A stretch of 64,000 bases of DNA from Topomyia yanbarensis (Eukaryota; Arthropoda; Insecta; Diptera; Culicidae). Made by a program: the position numbers and the translations under genes. The notes beneath the pieces were generated by a model. It made no database searches, was not told where the DNA came from, and worked only from the letters and a program-made list of their open reading frames with translations. Location of the stretch: positions 466,918,766 through 466,982,765 of the forward strand of contig NC_080671.1 in NCBI RefSeq assembly GCF_030247195.1, given 5' to 3'. This document shows, piece by piece, positions 10,794-23,799 of this stretch (the stretch's first letter is position 1; the number at the start of each line of letters is the position of its first letter).

Positions 10794-11726
10794 ATTGCAT
10801 CGGAAACAATCACATTCCCAGCATAACTTTTTGTTTTCTAATTTCAAACACTTTTGTTTCGTACTGCACACAACGGAAAATTAACAGAACAGAACTTACC
10901 GTCCCAGCAGCAGTTGAAGCGGGTGTTCTTTTTCGATTCAAATTCAAGCCATGTCTTAAGCGTTACTGTACTTAAAATTGTTTTCCCAGTTTAACCAGTC
11001 AGAATATCTGTCCTACCCTATGTATTTAAAACACAGTTCTAATTGCGTTTGTATACCTTATACAACAAATACGGTTGGGTATACTAATTTAAATTTTAAA
11101 ATAAATCTGTTTTAAATTATGAAACAAACCGCTGTACTGAAGATATAATTATGTCAGTCCTATTACCACATAAAACACCTATATAACATAAAACGCTGCA
11201 GAATTGGTTTAATAATACAATGTTTACACTACAGAGTTATAACACGTTTTAATAATTAGCAACAAGAAAAATGTCACCAAGATAGCATAAAAACCCGTTT
11301 TAACTGGTAATGCGAACGTTGCATAACAATGTAATTTATCAAATAATTTCATTTTTTCCACCACTAATCGATCAAGAAATAGTTAAACTTAAGATTGTTT
11401 ACTTAAGTTCATTAGAACCTTATTGAAAATTTAAATGGAAAATGAAATTTCATATTTTATGGAGAATCTGTATATTTCCGTTGGCGGGCGTGGGTTTCCT
11501 CATCACAGCTCTCAATATGGAACTTTTCTTTTGAATATATTTTCTGGACAGACCAGCCTATTTTTACTAGATGGATCAGCCAAATAATGCCAATCGCCTA
11601 GTGAGATACTTGATTAATTAATAGATTACCGTTAAAAGACCTTCAATAAATTATGTTTTAATGGGGAGGGTATATAGCGAATTGTAACATATGAAAACAG
11701 GCGAGTGAACAAGAACGTGTGTCGAT
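10794..11726. other. Unassigned AT-rich DNA
   Basis: I see no gene or repeat with defined ends. Confidence 0.45.
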
Positions 11727-11730
11727 ATGT

Positions 11731-12742
11731 CGTCGCTGTTGTGCTATCTTATGACAAACGCCATTTTGGGGTGAACTGAGTTAGATATGCCATGTTACTA
11801 AGTTTTAAAATCTCCATAAAGTCGCGTTTTCAGAATTTTGAAATTCTGCTGGGTTACTGAGATATAGCGAAACACGATTATGACAAGCGCCAATTTCTCG
11901 AGTGATCGAGTTGTGCTATCTTATGACAAAGAAAAAGAGACAACATTCTTAGTTTGTTAGCTTGCTATAAGCCGATAAGCTTATAGCAAGCCAACAGATG
12001 TCTCTGATGACATAGGTAATTCCTATGCAGATCAACCATAAACATTAGCTAGGTTCTTGTCTCTGGAGAAAAACTTTTCCTACCATAGTTTTTTTCTGGG
12101 AATGGTTGGCTTATATATTCATGATTATTGAACAAATTTTCATTTGAGATTTCCACTTGTTTTGGAAAGTATACCGAAATGTAGTGATGGATTATGCAAG
12201 AAGAACATTTGTTTCGTCTAGTCACCTGTCAACAATAACATTGTTTGATATACATTGTCTCTAAATTGTCAAAGAAACCAATTTTTGTTCATTGTTTTTC
12301 CTGAATAAAGGAGGAAAATTGGAAAAACTTTGTGTTCTAATACCATCATTTTGTAACCTGATATTGCTGCTATCGCATGGAAAAGTATGATATTGGACAT
12401 AGTGATCTATAACGCATAATTTTACGAATCAGTTATAATCCATTTTTATATGAAATCTTCTGTACACATTTGTGACATGTCATACATAGTTTATCATCAA
12501 TACACACTTATGACACGTATGTGAGCGACTTTGGTTTACATTTTAAGCAAAAACGGTAAATATAGTCAACCGATCATCGCACAAATCGAGAATTTACTTC
12601 AGAAAAGATAGAAGCATCGAATGCCTTCTCCGAAAAGCTTCTAACATTTATAAATTTTAAGATATTCAATCTCAAACTTTAAAAATTGTTTTTCTCGAAA
12701 AGTGCTAAATGGCGCTTGTCATAAGATAGCACAACAGCGACG
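11731..12742. mobile_element. TIR element of about 1.0 kb with possible ATGT target duplication
   Basis: CGTCGCTGTTGTGCTATCTT at 11731 continues for about 35 bp and is mirrored at about 12708-12742 with one or two mismatches. ATGT lies next to both ends (11727-11730 and 12743-12746). Part of the terminal repeat recurs inside in the left half (GTTGTGCTATCTTATGACAA near 11910, and TTATGACAAGCGCCAATTT near 11878). There is no coding capacity. I cannot place it in a superfamily. Confidence 0.7.
11956..11995. repeat. Perfect 13-bp hairpin inside the TIR element
   Basis: GCTTGCTATAAGC (11960-11972) pairs exactly with GCTTATAGCAAGC (11979-11991) around a 6-base loop. After one mismatch four more pairs (TGTT/AACA) extend the stem. 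Confidence 0.7.
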
Positions 12743-12746
12743 ATGT

Positions 12747-15240
12747 GTGATAGATAAAAAAGCTATATTTTTAATGTCACCGTGGTCGTGTCCTGTACAC
12801 AACCCTTTAATTTTTTTCCTTCCGCGATTAGATGTTGAGGTCATGCGCACCGGATGATTCATCACCGCAACAGATCGCACTATCGGACAAGCGGCCAGTT
12901 CTATAAAATGTACATAATTTAAAATTTAAACAATCGGTCCCAACTCCCCCAACCACCCTTTCCCCCTAGTTTCTCTGCGATAGTCCGATCGCGGTTGTGT
13001 TGTCAAACGACGACGGTACAACATAAGTAATAGTCAGGGACAGGACATTACACCCAGTAATTTTAAAGCAATTTACATGTATGTGCACTACGGTGCCACT
13101 CGGTCCCCCCAGTACTGTGATTGGTGAGCCACAGCAGCAACGATTGGGGTGAACTGGGACGACTATTACCCACTTTCGTTATCACCGCAAAGTGGAACAA
13201 TTGGGCGGCAGTGTCTGATGTACTTTATCACGTACAGAGAGTGACTCACGGGTTAATAGCAGGTATGAGGAGGGGAAAGGGTGGGTGACTTACCAGCTTG
13301 TTTAAATAATTCATATTAGAACAGATTCAGATTTGTGTTTTTCTTAGGAATGATATTTAGCATTTTGCACCTACTTTTGAATATTATATACTACAATTGT
13401 TACCGTAAACTGGGTGGGGATGCTTTAATGTTACGCGATGTGCTCGTTTACTTTCTCTTCATCATGAGGCACATTTTTGGATAATTGTGCAGTACTTTCT
13501 TAGAATTGGCTTATATCTTATCATTTGTTATTTATTTAATAATTTTATTATTCGTTGATCCTGAGTCATTTGATTCTTCTTAGAAAATTTGTAACGCTAT
13601 TCACGCAAGTGTAGATTAGGTTGTTTGCACGATTCTCGTAAGTGTCGTTGACTAATCTCACAGTCATTTTATTCGACATTATTATGCGGTTGTTTGTGAT
13701 GTGTTGACATATTAAATATATAGTAGGGGAAAGTGGCTTTGACGCTATCGGAATAGTCCCAAATCGCAAAAGTGACGAATATGGGACATAAGAAGAAGAG
13801 GGGAAGCGTCTCCTGAAAAGCAACCAATATTCTGTGCTATCAGAGGGGAATGGTAGTGAGGAAATCGTATTGCAATCGTTTCATGATTGCGCGAGTGGTG
13901 GGTTAATGTTTGAGACGGCGTTTGTAACTTAGCTACCGGGGTGTTTTAATGCTGGCGAAATCGCGGGCGTAAGTATGTGTAGATGGATGCCATTGCATGG
14001 TCGCGTTTGTGACCAGGTTTGTGTTATCGCGAAAGCCACGAACGTTTGTACGGTTTTACCTATGAGTGTAGACAAACTATAGTATAGAGATATAGTAATA
14101 AAATGAATCATAACATGCCGGATAAGGAAAAAAAGATGCAAAGAACCGATACTATTTTGGTATACATGAGTAATGGAAAAGCAAACCAATAGAAGTACAA
14201 TAGAAACAGACTAATGAAGTAGAATAGAAAAACACATATAACTTGCAATGCAACAATGTCATCAAACATGGTCCACAGCAAAAATCAATCCACGTCGACC
14301 CGCCAGCCGGCTAGTGGTTGAGCGTTAGTACGAGCAGGTGCAGAGTATGAAGAAAACATAAACAAGACCCATAAGTCCTCTCGGTCTCCTCGATACGCCA
14401 CTATCGAGGCGTAATGCAATAACAATCTTGAAGCAATTGTCCGTCAGAGGTTCTGTATCACTGATGCACGCAATATGCGTGATGATGTTTGCAATACCGT
14501 CAAACGCCTCAACCTAGGGGAGGAAAAAATCTGAATATTTAATTTCATACCAAAAATATTGTCTAGTCCAATTTTGTCATTTTGTCTTGATGACATTTTT
14601 TCGTGTTAAAACGATATCCTAGCATTTGAGAATCAGTGCTCGCCACAGTAAAGTAAATTTATTAGGACTTGAAAGTTGTTGGCACAAAGAAAAGTTTCAA
14701 ATACCGCAACGTTCTTATTGTTTAGCTCGACTCTGTAGTTTCTATATTGGTAGATAGAAATGTTCACATTCCTTTAAGCTTCATAAACATTGAAAGCTGT
14801 GAAATTTTACACGTTTTGAAACAAAACGCATGGAATAATATTTTATATCTGAAAGAGTAAGTGGTGTTGAGCTAATGTTTTTTTAATTAAGCCACATTTT
14901 AAATCCAGGTCGGAAATTATCTAAACGCTGCCTGAGAACTTCTCCGATTATTCATAGACAAACGTCATCAACATATTACACACGTTTTAATTTTCGAAAG
15001 TTACTAGTTAGTTCGATTTCAAACCGTTCCTAACAAACTGGAAGCTTGAGACACGTTTTGAAACGCCGTGTAATTTGTATTCGTGTGACACACTCGACAT
15101 ACCTTACCTGGTCAAACGACCATTCAGTGGCCGTTGTTAATCAGCATGGCAGGCTATATTCAGTCGAACATTCTTCTATGCGCAACGAATGAACGTTCCG
15201 TACAAACACCACCCTCAACTTTGTTGTGAAGCGTTAGAAA
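12747..15240. other. TE-poor unassigned DNA
   Basis: No reading frame has domain or splice support. The segment has unusually few recognisable transposons for this window. It contains C/T-rich patches near 12940-12970 and AT-rich stretches. It could be intronic or regulatory DNA of a flanking gene, but the sequence does not show this directly. Confidence 0.4.
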
Positions 15241-15250
15241 ATGATTTATT

Positions 15251-15686
15251 ATGCTTAGCCTGATGTTAGCGCTATGCCCCAACGCGACGCGACGCGAAGG
15301 GGAATTCTATGGCTACTGTGATTTTTGTTTCTGTACGTGCGCTGCGCACTTCATGCGGTTCGATTGTGATGAATCACGACAAACGGTTGACTATGATTTC
15401 AACGGATTTCAACCAGGAAGCTTTCGACAATAAACACGTTCGCCAAACGGGGACGAGGATCACCGAAAGCAGAAACAACAAGAGAATAGCCCAACGGGTA
15501 TGTGACTTGAAGCGGAAATACCTTCAATTTGCACTGGCATACCCATATATCGATCGAAGCAGTCCGGGGTGCCAAAATCGGTCACTCTTTTATTTGGTTG
15601 ATTGCATAAGATTGGACAAACTGGCTTTTCGAGGGGTGCGACTGTCATTCGGCCATTTTCCGATACAAACACCGCTAAACTTGTGA
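15251..15686 (+). other. Overlapping open frames of unknown significance
   Basis: Two overlapping + strand frames (60 codons from 15251 and 125 codons from 15309) and one - strand frame of 86 codons share this stretch. None shows a domain, signal peptide, splice pattern or repeated residue pattern. The 125-codon frame is basic. I do not call a gene; base composition here is less AT-rich than its surroundings, which makes chance open frames more likely. Confidence 0.25.
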
Positions 15687-15689
15687 AAC

Positions 15690-18600
15690 GGAAGACATCA
15701 GTTATCATACCTAAAGGCACAAGTAGGTAATTACGAATTTTAATTGATATTTGATTTTGATTCGAATGTTCAATCCCCTAGGTTCAAATAACACGGAGAA
15801 AACCGAAAGCCGATTTCTCAAGGTCATATCGTTTCAGTATCGTATATGTTTCAGCATGCCAGTGGATTTTATTGATTGAACTGCTATGAGACCATTTCGT
15901 ATTGCGCATGAAACAGTCTAAAAATAAAAATTTGTTCAGCAGGAGAGCATTCTCCATAAACACTGTTACAGTAGCGCTCTACATAAAAGACGAAGCATGG
16001 CAACACGTGCATGCATGACTTGACTGCAAAGTAGAATCAACATCCATCGTTCTTTACCTCGCCTTTCGTATAATTGTGAAGATTTTGCCTCATTATGGAC
16101 ATCTAAGCAGGCCACACACATCGAACGACAAAGGATCACAAAACCAAGCTGCGGTAGACAATCGAACTGCTTTCAACATGAACAGTGACAAACTTCCTCT
16201 ATGCGCAATTTTGTCACTCCGGGTGATATGTGCTCAATAAAAATAAATGGCGTAATTTTATCTTTACACCAAACCACAATCACACTTACTGTATTCATCT
16301 CGCACTCATTATCTATGAGTCGTATCAAATGTTTACCTACATTTAGCGTTAAAACATTCAGCTCATCCACACACTAATGTACAAGCGCAACACCCAAACG
16401 AGTTCAAGAACGCGCGTAAATATTCGATTACGACCAACAGCGAGCTTACATAAGCATGAGTTCTAACCAACGGATCATGCAGTTTGCATAATTTCCACAG
16501 CCAGTGGCGGTTAATCGTTACGAACGGCTTCTGGGTTTCGCAGAGATCGGTTCCGTTTTTTGCAACCCAATCAGGACTTGTTTGCCAATGAAGCTGCTGA
16601 AATCGAACGCTTCTTACCGCAGATAAATGTATATCGCAGGTATTTTTATTGCTTCAATTACTACCTACCATTGCCGGCGCTGAAACGGAGGTAGAGGTAT
16701 GTATGGCTTTCGACAGTGTGCAAAACCGCGCAATCAAAGTAAACCGAGAGAGAGAATGGTTTATTTGGCGGGCATACCTAACTACCGCTGCTGCTGCTGT
16801 GCCGGCGGTTTTCAAGTAGGATAGCCACCAATGCCGCAGCCGGTATTATTTCAATGATATTTTCGGTTTCAGCACACTGCGATGCATTTTTTCAAAGCCT
16901 ACTGTGTGCGGTAATTAAAGAATCGATAGCTTTTCCATGATTTTTCGCGAAAGGTCAAACGGCTTGCGGCTCCACCATTTGAACAATGTATAATTTTCTG
17001 ATGCAGTTTTCAGATTTCAGGCGTGACATAACATTAGGATTGGGTGAACTTAAAGTAATTGTTTTAGCAATTTGAGGCATTCGTAAAATAAATAAAATTC
17101 ATACAAAAATGAATGATATTTAAGTCATTTGTAAACGTACAGTATAACATTCCATTAAAACGCTCAAAACTAGTATATAGGTCTCCTTTTTGACATATAT
17201 GAAGTCGGGCAACGAATGTCAAACTATTGGACCTAACATATGTAAGAGTGAGACTAGTGACTAGTGTTACCAGTGGCATGAGGCCTCTATATATATATAT
17301 ATACTTTTGTGTCCATAGGTACAACCGATCTCTACTAAATAGCTCAGTTGCTATATAGCTACATACAGAAATCAGCAGAGCCTGGTGGAACTGATATTCG
17401 ACTTGAAATAAATTCCACCATTTAAATTGGAACCAGTTTTAATGTGTTTACTTAATTATAGAAGCCGACTTCCCGCCACAAAGGTCAAGCCGAATTATTG
17501 TGGCACTGTTCGATAATTTATTCCACCTCTGTTCAACGGAGAACTACAGCTAAATGGCGTGTCAAACCAACATGCTACGAATAAACAAACCAAACCAAAT
17601 TCGCCACTGTATTGTGCACAAAATGTCAAGCCACCTGGCGACGCCTACTACTGAAAGCGCACGCAAAACGAAAAACCTTCAAAAATAGGCCAACATTCGC
17701 TCAATATTTTTCCCACGTCTATATGCTCAACCGTTGAAATATACGACGGCTACGAGCAGGAATTTTATGCAATCAACCGACTAACCCGCATGTCACTTCG
17801 TTTCACCGCGCTCATCCATCGTACGAGGGGGCGATTATGTATCAATTTAGCATTAAAAACCACACACCGAGTAAGCGAGTGAACACACATAATCTCCTAC
17901 CCCGCATCAATCGAACGACTGATCGAACTCTAAGCGCTTTTAACGTTACCATCGGGGTGCAATTTTTCCGAAATGCCATTTCACTTTAGCTAGTAGGTAT
18001 GTAGTTTCGTAATTAGTACCCGGGGACGGATCAAACCTGGTTTTCATCAACTCTTCGATGATTGTGTAACAACAATTAAATACTAAACATGACACTACTA
18101 CGACTAATAGGTACGGACAGAAGAAAACCAGTGAAGCCAATTTTCATCAAAATTTCCACTCATCACCCAATCAAACCTGATAGTAATCCATGGTTTCGAT
18201 GCACGAATATGTGTACAGACAAAAACCTTCCATGGTAACCTATTTTCAAGTTACAAACAAATCAGTATCGATGATATGCGTAACCAAGTTCGCTTGTTTG
18301 CATTCCCTCCATTCATTCATTCCGCGTGATCATTTGTCAAACTGAGTATGCTTCACTATGTTCGATTCTTATCCATTCAGAAGTGAGGCACGAGATCCAG
18401 AATATTTTTCGAATTCAATCGAAGTGATTGAGACAGTTTTGACGCTCATATGCATAAGAAGGGCATTTGAAACCTATAGTTACGAGCCTTTATGGTACTA
18501 GGGCCTCGGATAGTACTATTGATGCCAAAATATCTTCCTTTTCATACCTAAAAAAATCAAACGAGTGCTATTTGATTCATTCTTCAAGCATCGAAAGTTA

Positions 18601-20440
18601 TCGATTGCGATGAGAAAATATTCATATTGGACCGATCTTCACTCAATGCTGAGTTGCCTCTGACAATAGATAGTACAGCATTTATTGACGAATCAAAAGT
18701 TCTATTTGGCGCGTTATGTATTTGGATTTTATCGCCTACTACAAATAGGATGACCTGATAAGCAAGGACAATTGGTTCAGTATACAACATTCAACGTTGA
18801 TATGCATCATTTTAGATCAACAATATTTTCATCAATCACCATCACTGAAGAAAACCATCAACGACTTAATGTGGAACCCAGGAACGCATATGGTTCACAT
18901 AATGCCCTCTCTCTCTGCATACGGCAATGTCTCATATTAGGGAAACAACGAAGCGGTTCCATATGTGGACGGGACTTGCAACCCGAATACGATATGAGAC
19001 CAATGACCAGCTGCTGTCGGCCGCAAACTTACGTCCGCCCGACACGGACCTGTGTGTTGACTGGGAGATGAAAGCACAAAGCAGGCGGGTCTGACAGGAA
19101 GCTAGAAACACTAGCGTTCTACTGCTCAACTATTTATACATGCCTATATCTAATCAACACAGTTGGGCACCGCATGCTTGGATCGGATGTTTCAAAACCT
19201 CACAAGAATGCATCATGCCGGTTCATGCGTTTGTCGTGGTGTAATTATCCACATGTTTTCCCATTGATATGAACGAATTGTTGAAAACATTAAAAAACAC
19301 CTGCAGCTCTGCACCAAGTCACGCCAGGGAGAATACCAATCATGTGCTTGATGCACATATAATTGACTAAATCGTTTTCTGAACGATTATGTCTGCTGTG
19401 ATCGTGTGTCATGACATGGAATGGATAAACACATGTTATGTTGTATAAACAAGCTATGAACTTTGATACGGTGAAATGATTAGCAGTAGGCACAACATCA
19501 AGCCCGTGGAAAGCATCGAATTTGCTTAGCTTAATGAACCGTGAACGCGAGCGATAGAGGGCTGAAACGATAAAAAACATAACCTAGATAGAGACTGAAT
19601 TGATAGACATCGGGGAGAGTGTTGAAAATGTATACGAGAAAATTAAAATCTTTCGGCACGCTGCTTCGGACGTTACATAAGGAATCCAGTTTTTTCGCCA
19701 AACCCAGGCAGCCGCCACGCCACTGTATGATGTGTGTTACGACGTTGACGAATCGAAATAGAATGCAGAAAAAGTTCGCTCTACCTGTGCTGTGTGAGAC
19801 TGTGAGTCACCGATCGGTTTTAATACGCCCTGATGAGATTGGCGAGTGCAGTATCGGTTACTGATCGAAGCAACCAATGGAAAATCGGTTCCTATTTATG
19901 CATGTCATTTAACGTGAGACGGTTGCACGGGTACTTAAGCATAAACTAGTGGCTCTCCTTGACTTTGCCGGAAAAGAATTGGCTTTCCTTTTAATGGAGC
20001 GTATTGGTGGAAAATTGGAAATAAATGAAAATAATAATACAAAAAGCAACTTGCACAGCTTCGTGCAGTTCTTGTTAAGCTCCTATGAAATCAGTTCCTC
20101 GTTCGCCTATACTCTCCAGTGTGGCACTCCTCACCGCAATGAAATCGCTCAGTGCTAGGATGAGTAAATCCTTCAGTTATCGACTGTGCACGCCTCGGAT
20201 TGTTATACAGGTGAGTTACGAATAATCTGTAGCTATGATGGACGGATCGTATTTAGCATACCACATCACAGAACTCGGTCCAAATAAGTCGACGTGTGAC
20301 GTGTGGCAGGGATAGAAAGAAACTTCAGGAAGCACGCCAAGCGCGCAATAATGTCTCCCGGTGGTCAGCTCACCGATGATAACATGGATGATGAAACATC
20401 CCCTGATAAACCTTCCACCCAAAAGCATACCCACGGAACT
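15690..20440. other. TE-poor unassigned DNA
   Basis: Only minor features are visible: a short (CTG)n run near 16789, (TA)n near 17287-17302, and several 60- to 99-codon frames without domains. A motif resembling a splice donor (ACAG/GTGAGTTACG at about 20207) follows a frame ending at 20158, but no matching exon is recognisable. Confidence 0.4.
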
Positions 20441-21600
20441 CCCGGTAACAGGAAATGGAATTCACGTTCCATGGTGACATGGCCGGGAACTCTAATGATA
20501 CGGGGAAACTGACTCTCTTCTTCCATCTGTACCATACTCTAAAAACTAAGCATCAGATTCAAAATCCGCGTGCGAACATTCCAGAATACACGCCACATGA
20601 TTATGAAATCGAAATTACACACGCGAAGTCACATACACGTGACAAACACGTTGACATACAAATGCTTAAGCCCTTCGCGACCATCCACGGCACCTACACT
20701 CGCGATCTCGCAAACATGATAACATCTCGGACATAAAGTGAACGTCTTAAGCGTGAACCTAAAAACTCTCGCACTTGCATGAATAGGTCACTTCCGGGAG
20801 TTTTTATCCTCGGTATCAGCAGACTAGGTCCATGCCTTCAATTGAACCAATTGAAAAAAGAAATCTCTGATATCCGCTGGAAAACACGTTTCATGGCGAC
20901 ATAACCGAGAACTCTAGTGATATGGGGTTAAACACTCCCTGTCAGAATGTGAATTGTACACCGAAAACTAAATATCAGAATGACGGTCCGCATGGCCATG
21001 CAAAAACGCACGCGAATATGTAAATGACCACACGGTTACAAAATCGAGTTTTGTACACGCGAAGTCACATGCACGCGAGCACACGCGACGAACACGTTAA
21101 CATACGAACGATTAAGCCCTTCGCGATCAACAACGCACACCTACGCCCACGATTGCGCAAACTTGAGAACACCCCGGTAATAACTTACGAAGTTTCAACC
21201 GCGGTCTCAAACGCGAACATACAAACGTCCGTGTTCGCGCGATCATGAATCGGTCACGTCCGGAAATCTTTATCCTCCGTCCTAGCAGCTTAGGTCCATA
21301 CATTCAGTTGGACCAATCGAAAAATAAAGCTCAACCACTAGACACCACCTTCCATGGCGATAGTGATTCGGAAGAACTCACTTTCTTCAAGCATCTGAGC
21401 CGTACACCAAATATTAAATATTAGATTTACGGTCCGCGCGCGATCACTGTTATAAAATGGAATTTATGCTCGCGAAGTAACATACACGTTAGCACACGCG
21501 ATATACATACGCACAGGCGATTGAACATGTTAACGTCCAAATGCTCGAGCCCTTTGCGATGATACACGCGATCGCGAAGTCTTTACACCCGCACGTATCT
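20440..21600. repeat. Tandem array, about three units of a ~440-bp repeat
   Basis: Landmarks recur at 420- to 460-bp spacing. The ATGGYGA segment occurs at 20471, 20893 and 21354. The start of CCCTTCGCGA/CCCTTTGCGA occurs at 20671, 21117 and 21550. TACACGCGAAGTCACAT-type sequence, a GGTCAC/CGG stretch and GTACACCRAAAACTAAATATC-like sequence also repeat in the same order. Units are rich in CGCGA and ACGCG, unlike the AT-rich surroundings. Open frames of 60-90 codons within the units are side effects of the composition. Confidence 0.75.
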
Positions 21601-22239
21601 GAACCGTACAATGTTTGTTGTTTCTGTTGAGAGTGTATTGAAAAATGAAAATCATCAACACAGGTAGACACATAAATAAACAAAGTTTTGTTTCCAAGAA
21701 TGACAAAACGTGGACGGAATATTTGCCAAGCATTTTTGGATTAACGTAAGTTATATTTTATTTATGGATCGTATTTTGTCCTGACCGTACTAAAGTTGAT
21801 GTTGTTTGGGCAGTCGGATGCTATTCCGTTGCGCTATGGAAACTATTATTAAAGCGATTCGTATCCACAACCAAGAAAAAAACTTGGAATGTACATTTAC
21901 CCGAACATGAGTGAATTGGTCATGCGAATCGATGGTTTATAATCAGAAGGCAGTAATAGGCTAGCTGGTGTCACGTATCCGCTAGCAAAACAAACCTAAA
22001 CTGGAGACAAAGTTATCGGCTCAAGGTGGAAAGTTTTGGTAATTCTCAAACTTACGCTAGAAATGCTTGTGATGCTGGAAAATTACACTTGGCTAGTCAG
22101 TACTGTAGTATGATTCATTGCAGCTACTTATCGGGACGTATCGAAGACAGGCCCAATCAGCAATGGCGACTATGTGGAAACATTGGAGGTTCATCGCCGC
22201 CTCGGTTTGCTCTCGTTAGGACTGTTTCGGTTTCGTAAA
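21601..22239. other. Unassigned DNA
   Basis: Open frames up to 70 codons (for example 22026-22238) have no recognisable domain. Confidence 0.4.
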
Positions 22240-22470
22240 GGCCGGGCCGTGCCCCAAAGTGTTCATCGATGTTTCTCTCGATAGTCCGTCGACGAACCGG
22301 CGCCAGTAGCTACGTTTTTTGGCTTTCATCAAACTTTTCATGCGCGTTTCTTCCATCGCGTACTGTCGGTACCTAGCTGGCTGTTAGCCCGTCGTCCCGG
22401 AAGGTCTCATACGCGGCGGCCTTCACCGCGCACACGTCTGAGCACTCTTTGTCCCACCATGGGTTGGGAG
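22240..22470 (-). pseudogene. Antisense I-clade-like LINE ORF2 fragment
   Basis: The - strand reads NPWWDKECSDVCAVKAAAYE and then, after a frameshift, KKRSYWRRFVDGLSRETSMN. This corresponds to the linker between endonuclease and RT of the intact ORF2 (NPWWDKECSDAYEAKQVAYK and KKSSYWRHFVNGLSRETSMS). The fragment is about 230 bp, has a stop and a frameshift, and differs from the intact copy at many positions, so it is a related but distinct lineage. Confidence 0.8.
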
Positions 22471-22848
22471 AACGCTTCAATCTTCAATCAATTCAAACAG
22501 TGTCTTTGGCCCGGAAGAAGATTACGAAGGCCCGGTGGCCGAGCATGGATAAACCTTGAGTCGGGGTGCCGATTTTGTTTCGACATCCATCCCACCTTGA
22601 CATGACTCATTGTCGGGGGAAGTCATTTTTGCACGGGCCTAGGGTACACAGCACCAGCACCAGATAGGAAAACACCAAAGCCGAAAAAGTCCTTCGAAGC
22701 ACCCAGCTTTTCGTTCTGAAACTTTTTGTTTGCTGGCCTTTCCTCTTCCGCGAGTAATGATGGGAACTGTTCCGATAATTCGTTGTGCCTCTCATAAGGA
22801 CATTATACAAGCCTCCAACGCCACACAACCCTCTTTCCCCTGCCAGGT
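22471..22848. other. Unassigned DNA
   Basis: A 92-codon - strand frame (22607-22885) has no recognisable domain. The composition is less AT-rich than average and may belong to another retroelement. Confidence 0.35.
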
Positions 22849-22849
22849 A

Positions 22850-23301
22850 TGTGACGAGCAAATATAAAAATACGTTTATCAACACACTAACCTTGCCGGT
22901 GTACCACGAAACTGCTATTTGAGGAAGCTAGAACATTTTGCTATGCAATCAATGCGAGTTTGGACGGAATACTATCTGTAGTTCTTATTTTGTGCGAAAA
23001 TATCACCCCTCTTCACTTGGGGTTTCTTTTCGAAACACTCTTATTTTTCTTCTCATTTTCATTTCACTTTTTCAAATGCACTTTAATCACACACCACTGC
23101 AAAAAACACCCGTGAAACTTTAATCTTTTACTAACAAAACTTACAATTTTCTACCACTGTGCAGATAACCGCAGAAAAATGTCCGAAGACTCTCATTTGT
23201 GCGTCTGAATTTTCACCTCAAATTTCAATTTTTCTCAATGTAAACAAGCGAGCCGGTGCCTAGCAACAAACGTGCGTTCCTAGCTTCCACATATCTTCAC
23301 T
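22850..23301. repeat. Dispersed ~450-bp repeat, copy A
   Basis: This stretch recurs in reverse orientation at 41463-41911. Shared blocks include the AACACACTAACCTTGCCGGT region, GGGGTTTCTTTTCGAAACAC, TGCACTTTAATCACACACCA, and the CTAGCAAC/CTTCCACATATCTT end. It has no supported coding region. It ends at a TTAA (23302-23305) where a foldback element begins. Confidence 0.8.
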
Positions 23302-23305
23302 TTAA

Positions 23306-23795
23306 GGTTCAAGTTACCGTTTTTAAGCATGTGTTAGAATTGAACGCTTGGTAGTGTGCGTAGGAAAATTTGTGTTCAGCTTTGCCACCGGATTATCCAT
23401 ATAAACATTTTTAAAACTCTAAAAGAAGAATATCAGTCGATTTATTAGATCATCACGATTCAATTCATGCAAAATACCTGTTGGAAAAACCATCGGCTTA
23501 GCTGGATGGTGCTTTTGAAAAAGTGGCTGTGGTTTTTTCATTGCGCAGATGTGTGCGTACCCCCGCTCGGTGTGGTAGTGTGAAAAAAAATCACAGCCAC
23601 TTTTTCAAAACCACCATCCAGCTAAGCCAATGGTTTTTCCAGCAGGTATTTTGCATGAATTGAATCCTGATGATCTAATAAATCGACTGATATTCTTCTT
23701 TTAGAGTTTTGAAAAGGTTTAAATGGATAATCTGGTGGCAAAGCTGAACACAATTTTTCTTACGCATACTACCAAGCCTTGAGGTAACTTGAGCC
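23306..23795. mobile_element. 490-bp foldback element with TTAA flanks
   Basis: Two inverted arms of more than 200 bp (about 23306-23541 and 23586-23795) surround a ~45-base centre. Paired blocks include GGTTCAAGTTACC/GGTAACTTGAGCC at the tips, CTTGGTAGTGTGCG, AGTCGATTTATTAGATCATC and TTAGCTGGATGGT. TTAA lies outside both tips (23302-23305 and 23796-23799). Most of the arm is nearly identical, so a transcript would fold into long double-stranded RNA. No coding capacity. Confidence 0.85.
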
Positions 23796-23799
23796 TTAA

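Noticed and set aside
15251..15720. Overlapping frames of 60-125 codons on both strands
   Set aside because: No domain, splice or promoter support, and frames on both strands are open together.
20160..20220. Splice-donor-like ACAG/GTGAGTTACG after a 69-codon frame
   Set aside because: One isolated donor motif is common by chance and no matching acceptor or domain was found.
20303..20512. Open frame with a polar, Gag-like N-terminal composition
   Set aside because: No zinc knuckle or other domain follows and it runs straight into the tandem repeat.
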